Shown in pieces: positions 1 to 6,299 of a DNA stretch of 11,710 bases. The position numbers and the translations under genes were made by a program. The stretch's first letter is position 1; every line of letters begins with the position of its first letter. Under the pieces are notes generated by a model, which made no database searches, was not told the DNA's origin, and saw only the letters and a program-made list of their open reading frames with translations. The DNA lies in contig CALLVV010000005.1 of the NCBI GenBank assembly GCA_938012815.1, forward strand, positions 1 through 11,710. The letters run 5' to 3'. The stretch comes from an uncultured Propionibacteriaceae bacterium (GTDB lineage: Bacteria > Actinomycetota > Actinomycetes > Propionibacteriales > Propionibacteriaceae).

Positions 1-716
1 CCCCGCCCGGCTACGTCGGCTACGAGGAGGGCGGCCAGCTCACCGAGAAGGTACGTCGCAAGCCGTTCTCGGTGGTGTTGTTCGACGAGATCGAGAAGGC
101 CCACCCCGACATCTTCAACTCGCTGCTGCAGATTCTCGACGAGGGTCGCCTCACCGACGCGCAGGGTCGTGTGGTGGACTTCAAGAACACCGTCATCGTC
201 ATGACCACCAACCTCGGTTCCCGGGACATCAGCAAGGGAGTCAACCTCGGCTTCTCGCGGGCCGGGGACGAGGCCTCCAGCTACGAGAAGATGAAGGCGA
301 AGGTCTCCGATGAGCTGAAGCAGCACTTCCGTCCCGAGTTCCTGAACCGTGTCGACGAGATCGTCGTGTTCCACCAGCTCACGCAGTCCGACATCGAGCG
401 GATCGTGGACCTGATGGTGGCGCAGATCGAAACCCGCCTGGCGGACCGGGACATGGGGATCGAACTGACCCCGGCGGCGAAGACCCTCGTCGCCAAGCGG
501 GGCTTCGACCCGGTGCTCGGGGCGCGTCCCCTGCGCCGCGCCCTGCAGCGCGACATCGAGGACGTGCTCGCCGAGAAGATCCTGTTCGGGGAACTGACCG
601 GCGGGCAGATCGTCCAGGTGGACGTCGCCGAGGAGGGGGCGGAGCTGCCGTTCAAGTTCACGGGGATCTCCAAGACCCCACCGGCTCTCCCCGCGGAGGC
701 CGGCCCTCTCGAATGA
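1..716 (+). CDS. clpC: ATP-dependent Clp protease ATPase subunit ClpC (3' part)
   Basis: This is the C-terminal part of a Hsp100/Clp AAA+ unfoldase that threads substrates into the ClpP protease. The frame is open from the left edge of the window, so the N-terminal domain and first AAA+ module are missing. The visible part starts in the second AAA+ module at the pore loop GYVGYEEGGQLTE. It continues with Walker B (VVLFDEIEKAH), sensor 1 (TTNLGSRD), the LNRVDE arginine-finger segment and the sensor 2 motif GARPLRR, then the C-terminal D2-small domain. The tail ends in an acidic, proline-rich stretch after the conserved fold, as is common in actinobacterial ClpC. ClpC is preferred over ClpB because of the KGVNLGF-type region after sensor 1 and the tail. 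The two are close relatives and the N-terminus is not visible, so ClpB or ClpE is not fully excluded. The gene converges on disA across a shared hairpin. Confidence 0.93.
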   Translation, partial: PPGYVGYEEGGQLTEKVRRKPFSVVLFDEIEKAHPDIFNSLLQILDEGRLTDAQGRVVDFKNTVIVMTTNLGSRDISKGVNLGFSRAGDEASSYEKMKAKVSDELKQHFRPEFLNRVDEIVVFHQLTQSDIERIVDLMVAQIETRLADRDMGIELTPAAKTLVAKRGFDPVLGARPLRRALQRDIEDVLAEKILFGELTGGQIVQVDVAEEGAELPFKFTGISKTPPALPAEAGPLE

Positions 717-731
717 TGAGCCTCTGAGAAC

Positions 732-761
732 GAAGGCCCCGGCCATGTGGTCGGGGCCTTC
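732..761. terminator. Hairpin between convergent clpC and disA, probable bidirectional terminator
   Basis: A 13-bp stem with one G-T wobble closes on a 4-nt ATGT loop. The left arm GAAGGCCCCGGCC (732-744) pairs with GGTCGGGGCCTTC (749-761). It lies 15 nt after the clpC stop and 36 nt beyond the disA stop. There is only a short T-containing stretch after it (CTGCGTTT) rather than a clear U-tract, so intrinsic termination is inferred from stem strength and convergent placement. Confidence 0.75.
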
Positions 762-797
762 GGCTGCGTTTCGACCTCGGAGGTTGTGACGAAGTTC

Positions 798-1859
798 TCA
801 GACAGGGGCCTGTGGGCGGGCGTAGGCGGCCTCCGTGATGCGCAGCAGGGCGTCGCGGATCAGGCGGGCCCGCGCCGCCCCGATCCCTTCGAGCTGTTGG
901 AGTTCAGAGACGGAGACACTGAACAGTTCCTGCAGTGAGAAACGGTCTATGAGTTTCGTCGTCATGCCCTCCGAGAGGCGGCCCACCGAGACCAGCAGGC
1001 GTGCGCCTCGGGTGTGGATCGGGGTCTCCAGGTAGGGGGACTCACCGAAACCGATGCGTTCCGCGACGAGTTGGGGGCTCAGCAACTCCTCCGTGGAGAA
1101 GTTGTGCAGCGGTTCCAGGGTGAACCGGGACCGGTCGGTGAGATTGTGGGCGTAGTCGGTTCTCAACTGCTCGTCCAGGCCGGTGAACTCGCCCACCAGC
1201 TCCGCGTGTTGCAGGGCGATGAGACGACCCTCGACGCCGAGGGTGTCGATGTGGAACTGGGCCTCCGCGGACAGGCGCCGGGTCATCTCGAAGCGCTGGG
1301 CGACGAGTACCAGGTCGCGGATGGTGACCTGCTCACCGACCTCCAGGGCGTTCAACTGATGGAGGACGCCGCCCAGGCGGTCGACGAAACGGGCGAGGGT
1401 CGCCAAGGTCTGGTTGGCGCGGCTGATCATCTGCCCGGAGGTCTCCACCACGTGCCGGTCCCCGTCCATGAACAGCGAGATCGTGGACATCGATGCCGAC
1501 ACCGTGACCACGGGAACCCCGGAGGCCTGCGCGGTGCGGTCGGCGGAGCGGTGCCGGGTGCCGGTCTCGGCGGTCGGCAGATCGCCGGCGGGGACGAGGT
1601 GGACGCCCGCGGCGATGATGCGGGTGAGATCGTTGGACAAGATGATGGCGCCGTCGAGTTTCGCCAACTCCCGCAGGGCCTGGGGGGTGAATTCGACGTC
1701 GAGCCGGAAGCCGCCAGTGGAGACTTGCTGCACCTTCGGGTTGTTGCCCAGCACGACCAGCGCGCCCGTGCGGCCGTGCAGGATGCGGTCCAGCCCGGCG
1801 CGCAGCGGGGTGCCGGGCGCGAGGCGTCGCTGGTACTGGCGTAGCCGATCCCGCTTCAT
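798..1859 (-). CDS. disA: DNA integrity scanning protein DisA, diadenylate cyclase
   Basis: DisA condenses two ATP into c-di-AMP and scans DNA for branched structures through its C-terminal domain. Using the ATG start it has 353 residues, normal for the family. The N-terminal DAC domain carries both signature motifs, DGA (residues 69-71) and RHRSA (102-106). A helical spine follows, and a helix-hairpin-helix DNA-binding motif LEGIGAARARLIRDAL lies near residues 323-338. The frame can extend 10 codons upstream to a TTG at 1889. I chose the ATG at 1859 because GGAGG lies just upstream of it (3-nt spacing, rather short) and the TTG has no ribosome binding site. The gene is divergent from the membrane protein gene at 1952 and convergent with clpC. 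In many Actinobacteria disA directly follows radA; here they are separated and oppositely oriented. Confidence 0.95.
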   Translation of the reverse strand: MKRDRLRQYQRRLAPGTPLRAGLDRILHGRTGALVVLGNNPKVQQVSTGGFRLDVEFTPQALRELAKLDGAIILSNDLTRIIAAGVHLVPAGDLPTAETGTRHRSADRTAQASGVPVVTVSASMSTISLFMDGDRHVVETSGQMISRANQTLATLARFVDRLGGVLHQLNALEVGEQVTIRDLVLVAQRFEMTRRLSAEAQFHIDTLGVEGRLIALQHAELVGEFTGLDEQLRTDYAHNLTDRSRFTLEPLHNFSTEELLSPQLVAERIGFGESPYLETPIHTRGARLLVSVGRLSEGMTTKLIDRFSLQELFSVSVSELQQLEGIGAARARLIRDALLRITEAAYARPQAPV

Positions 1860-1886
1860 TTTCCTCCAGAGCCGTCGATCCCCGGG

Positions 1887-1902
1887 CAAGTTTACAAACT
1901 TG
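1887..1902. promoter_or_regulatory. Perfect palindrome in disA/membrane-gene divergent promoter region, candidate operator
   Basis: CAAGTTTACAAACTTG is a 7-bp perfect inverted repeat with a 2-bp centre. It is AT-rich in otherwise very GC-rich DNA. It covers the only plausible disA -10 element (TAAACT on the minus strand, plus-strand 1889-1894). Its right edge is 36 bp upstream of the -10 of the opposite gene. The unit it precedes encodes a winged-helix DNA-binding protein, so autoregulation with an effect on disA is a reasonable inference. No binding data are available. Confidence 0.5.
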
Positions 1903-1938
1903 GTGAAACCTGGTCTTCCGAGAACGTGACCGAGCGAT

Positions 1939-1944
1939 TATAGT
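1939..1944 (+). promoter_or_regulatory. -10 element (TATAGT) for the membrane protein gene, leaderless
   Basis: TATAGT ends 7 nt before the ATG at 1952, which would place the transcription start at or next to the A of the start codon. There is no Shine-Dalgarno sequence between it and the ATG, so a leaderless mRNA is the likely reading. No convincing -35 hexamer is visible at 16-18 bp spacing. Confidence 0.6.
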
Positions 1945-1951
1945 TGAACAC

Positions 1952-2407
1952 ATGGAAACCAACTCGTCGGATCGCGAGTCGGCTGCTCGTCTCCTCGAAC
2001 TCGCCGACGACGCCCGCGCGGCCACCGTGAACGCCGCTGCCCTGCCGTGGTGGCCGTTCGTCGCGATGGCCTGCTGCGCTGGGATCTGCTGCGGCGCCCT
2101 CGTCGCCCAGGCCTGGGTGGTCGCGGCGCTCGGGGTGGTCGGGATGCTGGCGGGTGTCCTGCTGTCCCGGTGGCGGACCCGTGCCCGCGGCCAGCACCTC
2201 GGGTCATTCTGGGTGGCCCTCGTCGCCACCCTGATGTCGGGTTTCGTTCCGGGCATGCTGCGCGAAGCGGCGGTTTCCCGGCCCTGGATCTCGTTCGGTT
2301 ACGGCGTGCTCACCTCTGTGGTGTTCTGCGTCGTGCTCCTGCTCGACGAGCGCCGGCGCAATCGGCGTTTCGCCGAGGGGCGGTTCGAGGAGCATGACAT
2401 CTGGTGA
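1952..2407 (+). CDS. Small four-helix integral membrane protein, function unknown
   Basis: I do not recognise this 151-aa protein as a named family. It has a soluble N-terminus of about 30 residues (rich in acidic residues and alanine), then four hydrophobic segments at about residues 32-52, 54-71, 85-100 and 113-131. It ends in a charged tail beginning DERRRNRR. Several cysteines cluster in the first helix (CCAGICCG). The ATG at 1952 is preceded by a TATAGT -10 at leaderless spacing. Its stop codon overlaps the GTG start of the winged-helix gene by 4 nt (GTGA), so the two are translationally coupled. Small membrane proteins encoded with a winged-helix regulator are a recurrent actinobacterial arrangement, in which the membrane protein may be a sensor, partner or regulated target. 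Which of these applies here cannot be read from the sequence. Confidence 0.8.
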   Translation: METNSSDRESAARLLELADDARAATVNAAALPWWPFVAMACCAGICCGALVAQAWVVAALGVVGMLAGVLLSRWRTRARGQHLGSFWVALVATLMSGFVPGMLREAAVSRPWISFGYGVLTSVVFCVVLLLDERRRNRRFAEGRFEEHDIW

Positions 2408-2691
2408 CCAGCTTCGACGAGACCATTCATTCCCCGAACCGGCTGCGGATCTGCGCGGCCCTCTCGGTGGCCCGGCAGGTGGAGTTTGCCGCCCTGGAGC
2501 GGGGACTCGGGGTGTCGAAATCGCTGTTGAGCAAGCAGCTCAGGGTGTTGATCGACGCGGGCTACGTCACCTTGGAGCGCAAACCCCAGCCCTTCGGCCG
2601 GCCACGCACCTGGGTGGGACTCACCCCCGCGGGTCGCAAGGCCTACCGGAACCACGTTGCCGCCCTGCGAAAAATCATCGAGGAGAACTGA
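2404..2691 (+). CDS. Winged-helix transcriptional regulator (MarR/ArsR-like, single domain)
   Basis: This 95-aa protein is almost entirely one winged helix-turn-helix domain. A helical N-terminus (SPNRLRICAALSV) leads to the HTH core (ALERGLGVSKSLLSKQLRVLIDAGYV), then a basic wing KPQPFGRPRTWVGLTPAGRKAYRNH. The arrangement matches the small winged-helix DNA-binding family that often appears beside membrane proteins. No metal-binding cysteine pair of the ArsR type is visible, so a metal sensor is unlikely. The GTG start overlaps the upstream TGA by 4 nt. GAGGAG about 11 nt upstream is a weak, distant ribosome binding site, consistent with translational coupling. A likely target is the palindrome at 1887-1902 in the promoter of its own unit, which is inference. 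Confidence 0.85.
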   Translation: MTSFDETIHSPNRLRICAALSVARQVEFAALERGLGVSKSLLSKQLRVLIDAGYVTLERKPQPFGRPRTWVGLTPAGRKAYRNHVAALRKIIEEN

Positions 2692-2701
2692 TGCCAAAGC
2701 C

Positions 2702-2737
2702 GGTTGAGTCGGCCTGCGAGCGGGTCGTGTCGAAACC
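2702..2737 (+). repeat. GGTTGAG...TCGAAACC repeat, copy A
   Basis: The unit begins GGTTGAGTCGGCC and ends GTGTCGAAACC, 36 bp long. The upstream flank CCAAAGCC is also shared with the other copies in the form CMRAGCY. Similar elements with these ends are, to my memory, dispersed between genes in many high-GC Actinobacteria. Confidence 0.6.
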
Positions 2738-2752
2738 TTCCTGCACCAAGCT

Positions 2753-2795
2753 GGTTGAGCCGGGATGCGACGAAGGAGCAGCCCGTGTCGAAGCC
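2753..2795 (+). repeat. GGTTGAG...TCGAAGCC repeat, copy B
   Basis: Direct repeat of copy A, 43 bp, starting GGTTGAGCCGGGATGCGACG and ending CCCGTGTCGAAGCC, with one change in the terminal GAAACC motif. It lies 15 bp after copy A and has a longer interior. Confidence 0.55.
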
Positions 2796-2851
2796 ATCGT
2801 GCGGGTGTTCGGGGACTTGGGGTCGGGTTCTGGCTACCGGGTGCCAGCGGT

Positions 2852-2895
2852 GGTTTCGACTCAGCAGTTCGCTTCGCTCACGTGCTGGCTCAACC
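2852..2895 (-). repeat. GGTTGAG...TCGAAACC repeat, copy C (inverted)
   Basis: On the plus strand this reads GGTTTCGACTCAG ... GGCTCAACC, the reverse orientation of copies A and B, 44 bp. Its interior on the minus strand contains GTGAGCGAAGCGAAC. The flank CCGAAGCC beyond GGTTGAG matches that of copy A. Confidence 0.6.
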
Positions 2896-2941
2896 GGCTT
2901 CGGCAGGATCTGCGCTCCTTCCCAACCCCGGACCTCTTCCC

Positions 2942-3036
2942 TCCCTGTGCACGAAGTGCAGGAGAAGAACGGTTCAACGTCGTGTGACGACGTTGAACCG
3001 TCGAACCTCCGCGATTTGTGCACAGCAGGGGCGGGG
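2942..3036. repeat. Long imperfect palindrome with a 15-bp perfect hairpin core
   Basis: The core is ACGGTTCAACGTCGT (2969-2983), a 3-nt GTG loop, and ACGACGTTGAACCGT (2987-3001), with no mismatches. Outside it the arms pair imperfectly: CCCTCCCTGTGCACGAAG on the left answers TTTGTGCACAGCAGGGGC on the right. RNA from either strand could fold this way. It could end transcription from the regulator gene upstream, although no U-tract follows. Confidence 0.7.
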
Positions 3037-3095
3037 ATCCCACGGAAGCGCTTAGGTCGTGGCGGTTCAGCGATTCATGCACAGCAGGGAGGGGG
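3011..3095 (+). repeat. Direct repeat pair GCGATTYRTGCACAGCAGGG
   Basis: GCGATTTGTGCACAGCAGGG starts at 3011, inside the right arm of the palindrome. GCGATTCATGCACAGCAGGG starts at 3070. The two differ at 2 of 20 positions, are 59 bp apart and are both followed by a G-rich run. A third, inverted and shorter version is the left palindrome arm at about 2942-2957. The second copy lies about 100 bp upstream of the radA -10. Confidence 0.65.
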
Positions 3096-3195
3096 GAACA
3101 GGGAGGGATGTGGGCGATGTTGCTGGGGCTTGCTTCCTGTTGTCCGACCGTCTGAGCGATGTCACGCAGGGGCCCGTTTCGTCGGTGGTCGTCCG

Positions 3196-3201
3196 TAGAC
3201 T
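3196..3201 (+). promoter_or_regulatory. -10 element (TAGACT) for radA, leaderless
   Basis: TAGACT is followed by exactly 7 nt and then the radA ATG at 3209. No Shine-Dalgarno sequence lies between. The spacing predicts transcription starting at the start codon. No clear -35 is visible. Confidence 0.6.
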
Positions 3202-3208
3202 CCCCGGC

Positions 3209-4612
3209 ATGGCGAAACAGGATTCCTTCCAGTGCACCGAGTGCGGCTGGACCACGGCCCGCTGGGTTGGGCGCTGCGGCGAGTGCCAGGCGTGGGGCAG
3301 TGTTGTGGAGCGGGGCGGCCCGAAACTGGCCACGGTAGTCGCGACGGCCCCGTCGCGCTCGGCGCAGCGCATCTCGCAGGTCCCCACGGACGACGCCCGC
3401 CGCAAACGCACTGGTATCGAGGAGCTGGACCGGGTGCTGGGCGACGGCCTGGTGCCGGGCGCGGTCGTGTTGCTGGCGGGTGAACCAGGGGTGGGCAAGT
3501 CCACCCTCCTGATCGACGTGGCCGCCAAGTGGGCGGGCACGGGGGAAACCACCCTGTACATCTCCGGTGAGGAGTCGGCCTCGCAGGTGAAGCTGCGTGC
3601 CGCCCGCACCGGGGCCGTCCACGACGATCTCTTCCTGGCCAGCGAGAACGACCTCGCCACTGTGCTGGGGCACGTCGAGGAGATCTCGCCGTCGCTGCTG
3701 ATCGTGGACTCGGTGCAGACCATCTCCGCCACCGGGGCCGACGGCACGCCGGGTGGGCCCGCGCAGGTGCGGGAGGTGACGGCCGCTCTGGCGCGGGTGG
3801 CGAAGAACCGCAACATGGCGGTGCTGATCGTCGGCCACGTCACCAAGGACGGTTCCATCGCCGGGCCGCGCACCATGGAACACCTCGTCGACGTGGTGCT
3901 CAGCTTCGAGGGGGACCGCCACTCCGGGTTCCGCATGGTGCGGGCCACCAAGAACCGGTTCGGCCCCGCGGACGAGGTGGGGTGCTTCGAGATGAGTGAA
4001 ACCGGCATAGTCGAGGTCCCGGACCCGTCGGGCCTGTTCACCACCGCCCGCTCCGCCCCTGTGCCGGGCACCTGCGTGACGGTCACACTCCAGGGGCGCA
4101 GGCCGCTGCTGGCGGAGGTGCAGGCGTTGGTGGCCCCCATCCCGGGCAACTCTCCGAAACGCGCCAGCCACGGTCTTGACTCGTCCCGCATCGCCATGGT
4201 CCTGGCCGTGTTGGAACGCAAGGCCCGGTTGCCGCTCAGCCAGTCGGACGTCTACACCTCCACGGTGGGCGGGGCGAAGGTGACGGACCCGTCGGTGGAT
4301 CTGGCGGTGGCGGTGGCGGTGGCCTCGGCCGCACTGGACCGGCAACACCCGCAGCGCCTCCTGGCGCTGGGGGAGGTGGGCCTGGCCGGTGACCTGCGTC
4401 GTGTCCCCGGCACCGAACGCCGCCTGGCGGAAGCGGCCCGCCTCGGTTTCGAGCTGGCGCTGGTGCCCTGCGGGTCGCGGGACGTCACCGTGAAGGTGCC
4501 CCGCCTGGTGGGGCTGCGGGTGGTGGAGGTGGACACCCTCGCCGACGCCCTGGGCATCCTGGATCTGCGCCGCCCCGCAGGCATTCCCCTTCGCGACGAA
4601 GAAACAACCTGA
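3209..4612 (+). CDS. radA: DNA repair protein RadA (Sms)
   Basis: RadA is a RecA-like ATPase that helps process branched recombination intermediates. The 467-aa product is full length for the family. The N-terminus has the C4 zinc finger (C9, C12, C23, C26). The RecA-like core has Walker A GEPGVGKST (residues 91-99), Walker B LLIVDSVQT (about 163-171) and the RadA-specific KNRFG motif (248-252). A C-terminal Lon-protease-like domain (SVDLAVAVAVASA region) follows. An in-frame upstream extension from 3059 is rejected: it reads through the repeat region, whereas the ATG at 3209 begins the family-typical MAKQDSFQCTECGW and sits 7 nt after a -10 element. The gene runs convergently into the glyoxalase-like gene with an 87-bp gap in which I see no convincing terminator. 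Confidence 0.97.
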   Translation: MAKQDSFQCTECGWTTARWVGRCGECQAWGSVVERGGPKLATVVATAPSRSAQRISQVPTDDARRKRTGIEELDRVLGDGLVPGAVVLLAGEPGVGKSTLLIDVAAKWAGTGETTLYISGEESASQVKLRAARTGAVHDDLFLASENDLATVLGHVEEISPSLLIVDSVQTISATGADGTPGGPAQVREVTAALARVAKNRNMAVLIVGHVTKDGSIAGPRTMEHLVDVVLSFEGDRHSGFRMVRATKNRFGPADEVGCFEMSETGIVEVPDPSGLFTTARSAPVPGTCVTVTLQGRRPLLAEVQALVAPIPGNSPKRASHGLDSSRIAMVLAVLERKARLPLSQSDVYTSTVGGAKVTDPSVDLAVAVAVASAALDRQHPQRLLALGEVGLAGDLRRVPGTERRLAEAARLGFELALVPCGSRDVTVKVPRLVGLRVVEVDTLADALGILDLRRPAGIPLRDEETT

Positions 4613-4699
4613 GCTGGAGCCACTTCCGGTATCCGCTGGGCAGAACCCGACCGCAAGTTCCCGGACACCCACGACATGGTTCGGCCCAACCGGTTCCGG

Positions 4700-5338
4700 T
4701 CAGATGACCACGGTGCCCTTCGTCGGCGACTCAAAGGTCACCTGGGCGATGCCTGGGTGACCGTTGGGTGCGATCAGGTTCAGGCGCACTCCGTCGAGCC
4801 GATCGGTGACGGGGAGCCCGAGCCATTCGGAGAGGCGATCGGCGGAACCGGAGATCTGGATCTCGGTCAGGCGTGTCTCGGAGGTCAGGGAAGTGGGGCG
4901 CAGCTGCGTGTCCGAGACCCACTGCAGGAAGAACGGCAGCTGGGGATCGGCCATCAATCCCCTGACCCCGAGCTGGCGCCACTCGAGGTGACGTCCGTCG
5001 GGAATCTGACGGGAACCGGGCACCGCGGAGCGTTCCAGGCGTTCCTCGAAGGGTGCGATGTCATCGACGCTGACTGCCCACCCCAGCCAGCCACCACCCA
5101 TCTCGGAGCGGGCCCGCACCGCCTGCCCGAAGGGAACCTTTTCCGCGGCGGGATGGTCGAGGACCTCCACCACCTCTAGGTAGCGGGAATCGGCCAGGGG
5201 AATGATGTAGTTCCTGGTCCCGAACCCGGGATGGAAACCGCCCTCCCTGAAATCGGCCCCCAGTCGCCCGGCCAGGTGCGCGACATCGGCTTTGATGCCC
5301 CGCGGTCCGCTGGCGAAGATTACGTGATCGACGTGCAT
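4700..5338 (-). CDS. Glyoxalase-like (VOC superfamily) protein
   Basis: The 212-aa protein begins MHVDHVIFA, the first beta strand of a vicinal-oxygen-chelate fold with its metal-position histidine. A second strand motif, RNYIIPLADSRYLEVVEV, places a glutamate where VOC enzymes often bind metal. The layout fits the glyoxalase-like group with two related halves, which lacks a well-defined shared substrate. Specific activity (dioxygenase, lyase, resistance protein) cannot be told. The frame extends upstream to 5521, but the family-typical start is the ATG at 5338. GAGG is only 2 nt before it, and CAGAAT (plus-strand 5345-5350) lies 6 nt before it, so a leaderless mRNA is possible here too. The gene is divergent from the TIM-barrel gene at 5490. 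Confidence 0.8.
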   Translation of the reverse strand: MHVDHVIFASGPRGIKADVAHLAGRLGADFREGGFHPGFGTRNYIIPLADSRYLEVVEVLDHPAAEKVPFGQAVRARSEMGGGWLGWAVSVDDIAPFEERLERSAVPGSRQIPDGRHLEWRQLGVRGLMADPQLPFFLQWVSDTQLRPTSLTSETRLTEIQISGSADRLSEWLGLPVTDRLDGVRLNLIAPNGHPGIAQVTFESPTKGTVVI

Positions 5339-5476
5339 GTCCTCATTCTGCCTTTTGCGATGCGCCATATCCCAACCGGGTGAGGTGATTCGCCCGGGTG
5401 CCGCGGTGCGGTGGGTGAAGGTCCGGGTATTTCCCGGATCATCATGGAGGGCCATGATGCGTGCGGGTGACGGCGC

Positions 5477-5482
5477 TAGGGT
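5477..5482 (+). promoter_or_regulatory. -10 element (TAGGGT) for the TIM-barrel gene, leaderless
   Basis: TAGGGT is followed by 7 nt and then the GTG at 5490, which is the start supported by homology. The intervening TGGGGCC is not a good Shine-Dalgarno sequence. Confidence 0.5.
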
Positions 5483-5489
5483 TGGGGCC

Positions 5490-6299
5490 GTGTCCGACCC
5501 GGCGATATTGCTCTCAACCACCTCGGTCTATCCCGACTCGACGGCCAGCGCGTTCGATTTCGCGGCCGAGGCGGGTTTCGACGGGGTGGAGTTGATGGTC
5601 GGGGTGGACCAGGTCAGCCTGGACGAGGAGGCAATCGCGGAGCTCAGCGACCGGTACCGGGTGCCGGTGCGGTCCCTGCACGCGCCGACGCTGCTGATCA
5701 CCCAGCGGGCCTGGGGGAGCGACCCGTGGGGGAAGCTGCAGCGCTCTGCCGAGGCAGCCAAACGGCTCGGTGCCGACATCGTCGTGGTGCATCCCCCGTT
5801 CCGCTGGCAACGCAACTACGGCGAGGGGTTCGCCCAGGGCATCCGGGAACTGAACCGCACCTCGGGGGTGACCTTCGCCGTCGAGAACATGTACCCGTGG
5901 CGTACCCCGGCGGGTTCGTTCGCGGCCTACCTGCCCGGCTGGGACCCGACGGATCTCGACTACGACCACCTCACCCTCGACCTCAGCCACGCCTCGACCG
6001 CCCAGCTGCGTTCCCTTGACCTGGTGGAGCGCTGGGGTGACCGGTTGGCCCACGTCCACCTGACCGACGGGAAGGGGTCGTTCAAGGACGACCACCTGCT
6101 TCCCGGCGAAGGGGACCAGGAGGCCTGGGCGGTGGTGCGTGAGCTGGGGCGTCGCGGTTTCGAGGGGCACATAGCGCTGGAGGTCTCCACCCGGCGGGCC
6201 AGGACGGGGGGAGAACGGGCCGAGCTGCTGCGCTCGCTGCTGGAGAGCACCCGGGAGAACCTAGGACTGGGGGCAGGGAAGGCGGTTAGGAGAAGCTGA
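5490..6299 (+). CDS. Sugar phosphate isomerase/epimerase family TIM barrel (AP endonuclease 2-like)
   Basis: The 269-aa product has the fold of xylose isomerase-like TIM barrels. It starts ILLSTTSVYPDS and contains GFDGVELMV, then IVVVHPPF. Metal-binding positions are visible: the glutamate in VENMYPW, aspartate and histidine in LDLSHA, histidines in HVHLTDGKG, and the terminal glutamate in IALEVS. These are the usual ligands of this family, so it is probably a metal-dependent enzyme; the substrate is unknown. The GTG at 5490 was chosen over longer in-frame starts back to 5337 because the upstream residues match no domain and the GTG has a -10 at leaderless distance. Its stop overlaps the next gene's ATG by one base (TGATG), so the two are co-translated. 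To my recollection, a comparable gene sits near proC in other Actinobacteria such as mycobacteria. Confidence 0.88.
   Translation: MSDPAILLSTTSVYPDSTASAFDFAAEAGFDGVELMVGVDQVSLDEEAIAELSDRYRVPVRSLHAPTLLITQRAWGSDPWGKLQRSAEAAKRLGADIVVVHPPFRWQRNYGEGFAQGIRELNRTSGVTFAVENMYPWRTPAGSFAAYLPGWDPTDLDYDHLTLDLSHASTAQLRSLDLVERWGDRLAHVHLTDGKGSFKDDHLLPGEGDQEAWAVVRELGRRGFEGHIALEVSTRRARTGGERAELLRSLLESTRENLGLGAGKAVRRS

Larger units (their letters stand above)
2692..3208. other. 517-bp gene-free region rich in repeats, upstream of radA
   Basis: No credible gene is present. The frames that cross the region have no recognisable domain, read through inverted repeats, and lack ribosome binding sites. It holds three copies of a GGTTGAG...TCGAAACC element, a long imperfect palindrome centred on a 15-bp hairpin, a further half-copy of the palindrome arm, and the radA promoter at its right end. 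It may be a remnant or hot-spot of small non-autonomous repeats. Confidence 0.75.

Noticed and set aside
1860..1889. TTG start for disA giving 10 extra residues
   Set aside because: It has no ribosome binding site, and the extension overlaps the palindrome/promoter region. The ATG at 1859 has GGAGG just upstream.
2394..2987. 197-codon frame overlapping the winged-helix gene and running into the repeats
   Set aside because: It is out of frame with the well-supported regulator, has no domain, and its second half is repeat sequence.
2702..3095. CRISPR array
   Set aside because: The repeats have unequal length, mixed orientation and no regular spacers, and no cas genes are nearby.
3059..3208. 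50-residue N-terminal extension of RadA
   Set aside because: It reads through the repeat region and matches nothing in the family. The zinc finger normally starts a few residues after the initiator Met, as it does from 3209.
2861..4672. 603-codon open frame on the minus strand opposite radA
   Set aside because: It is antisense to a clear radA with all motifs, has no recognisable domain, starts without a ribosome binding site and reads through the repeats. Long antisense frames are expected at this GC content.
4613..4699. Terminator between radA and the glyoxalase-like gene
   Set aside because: I looked for a hairpin in the 87-bp convergent gap and found only short, weak pairings such as GGTT-N6-AACC, not enough to report.
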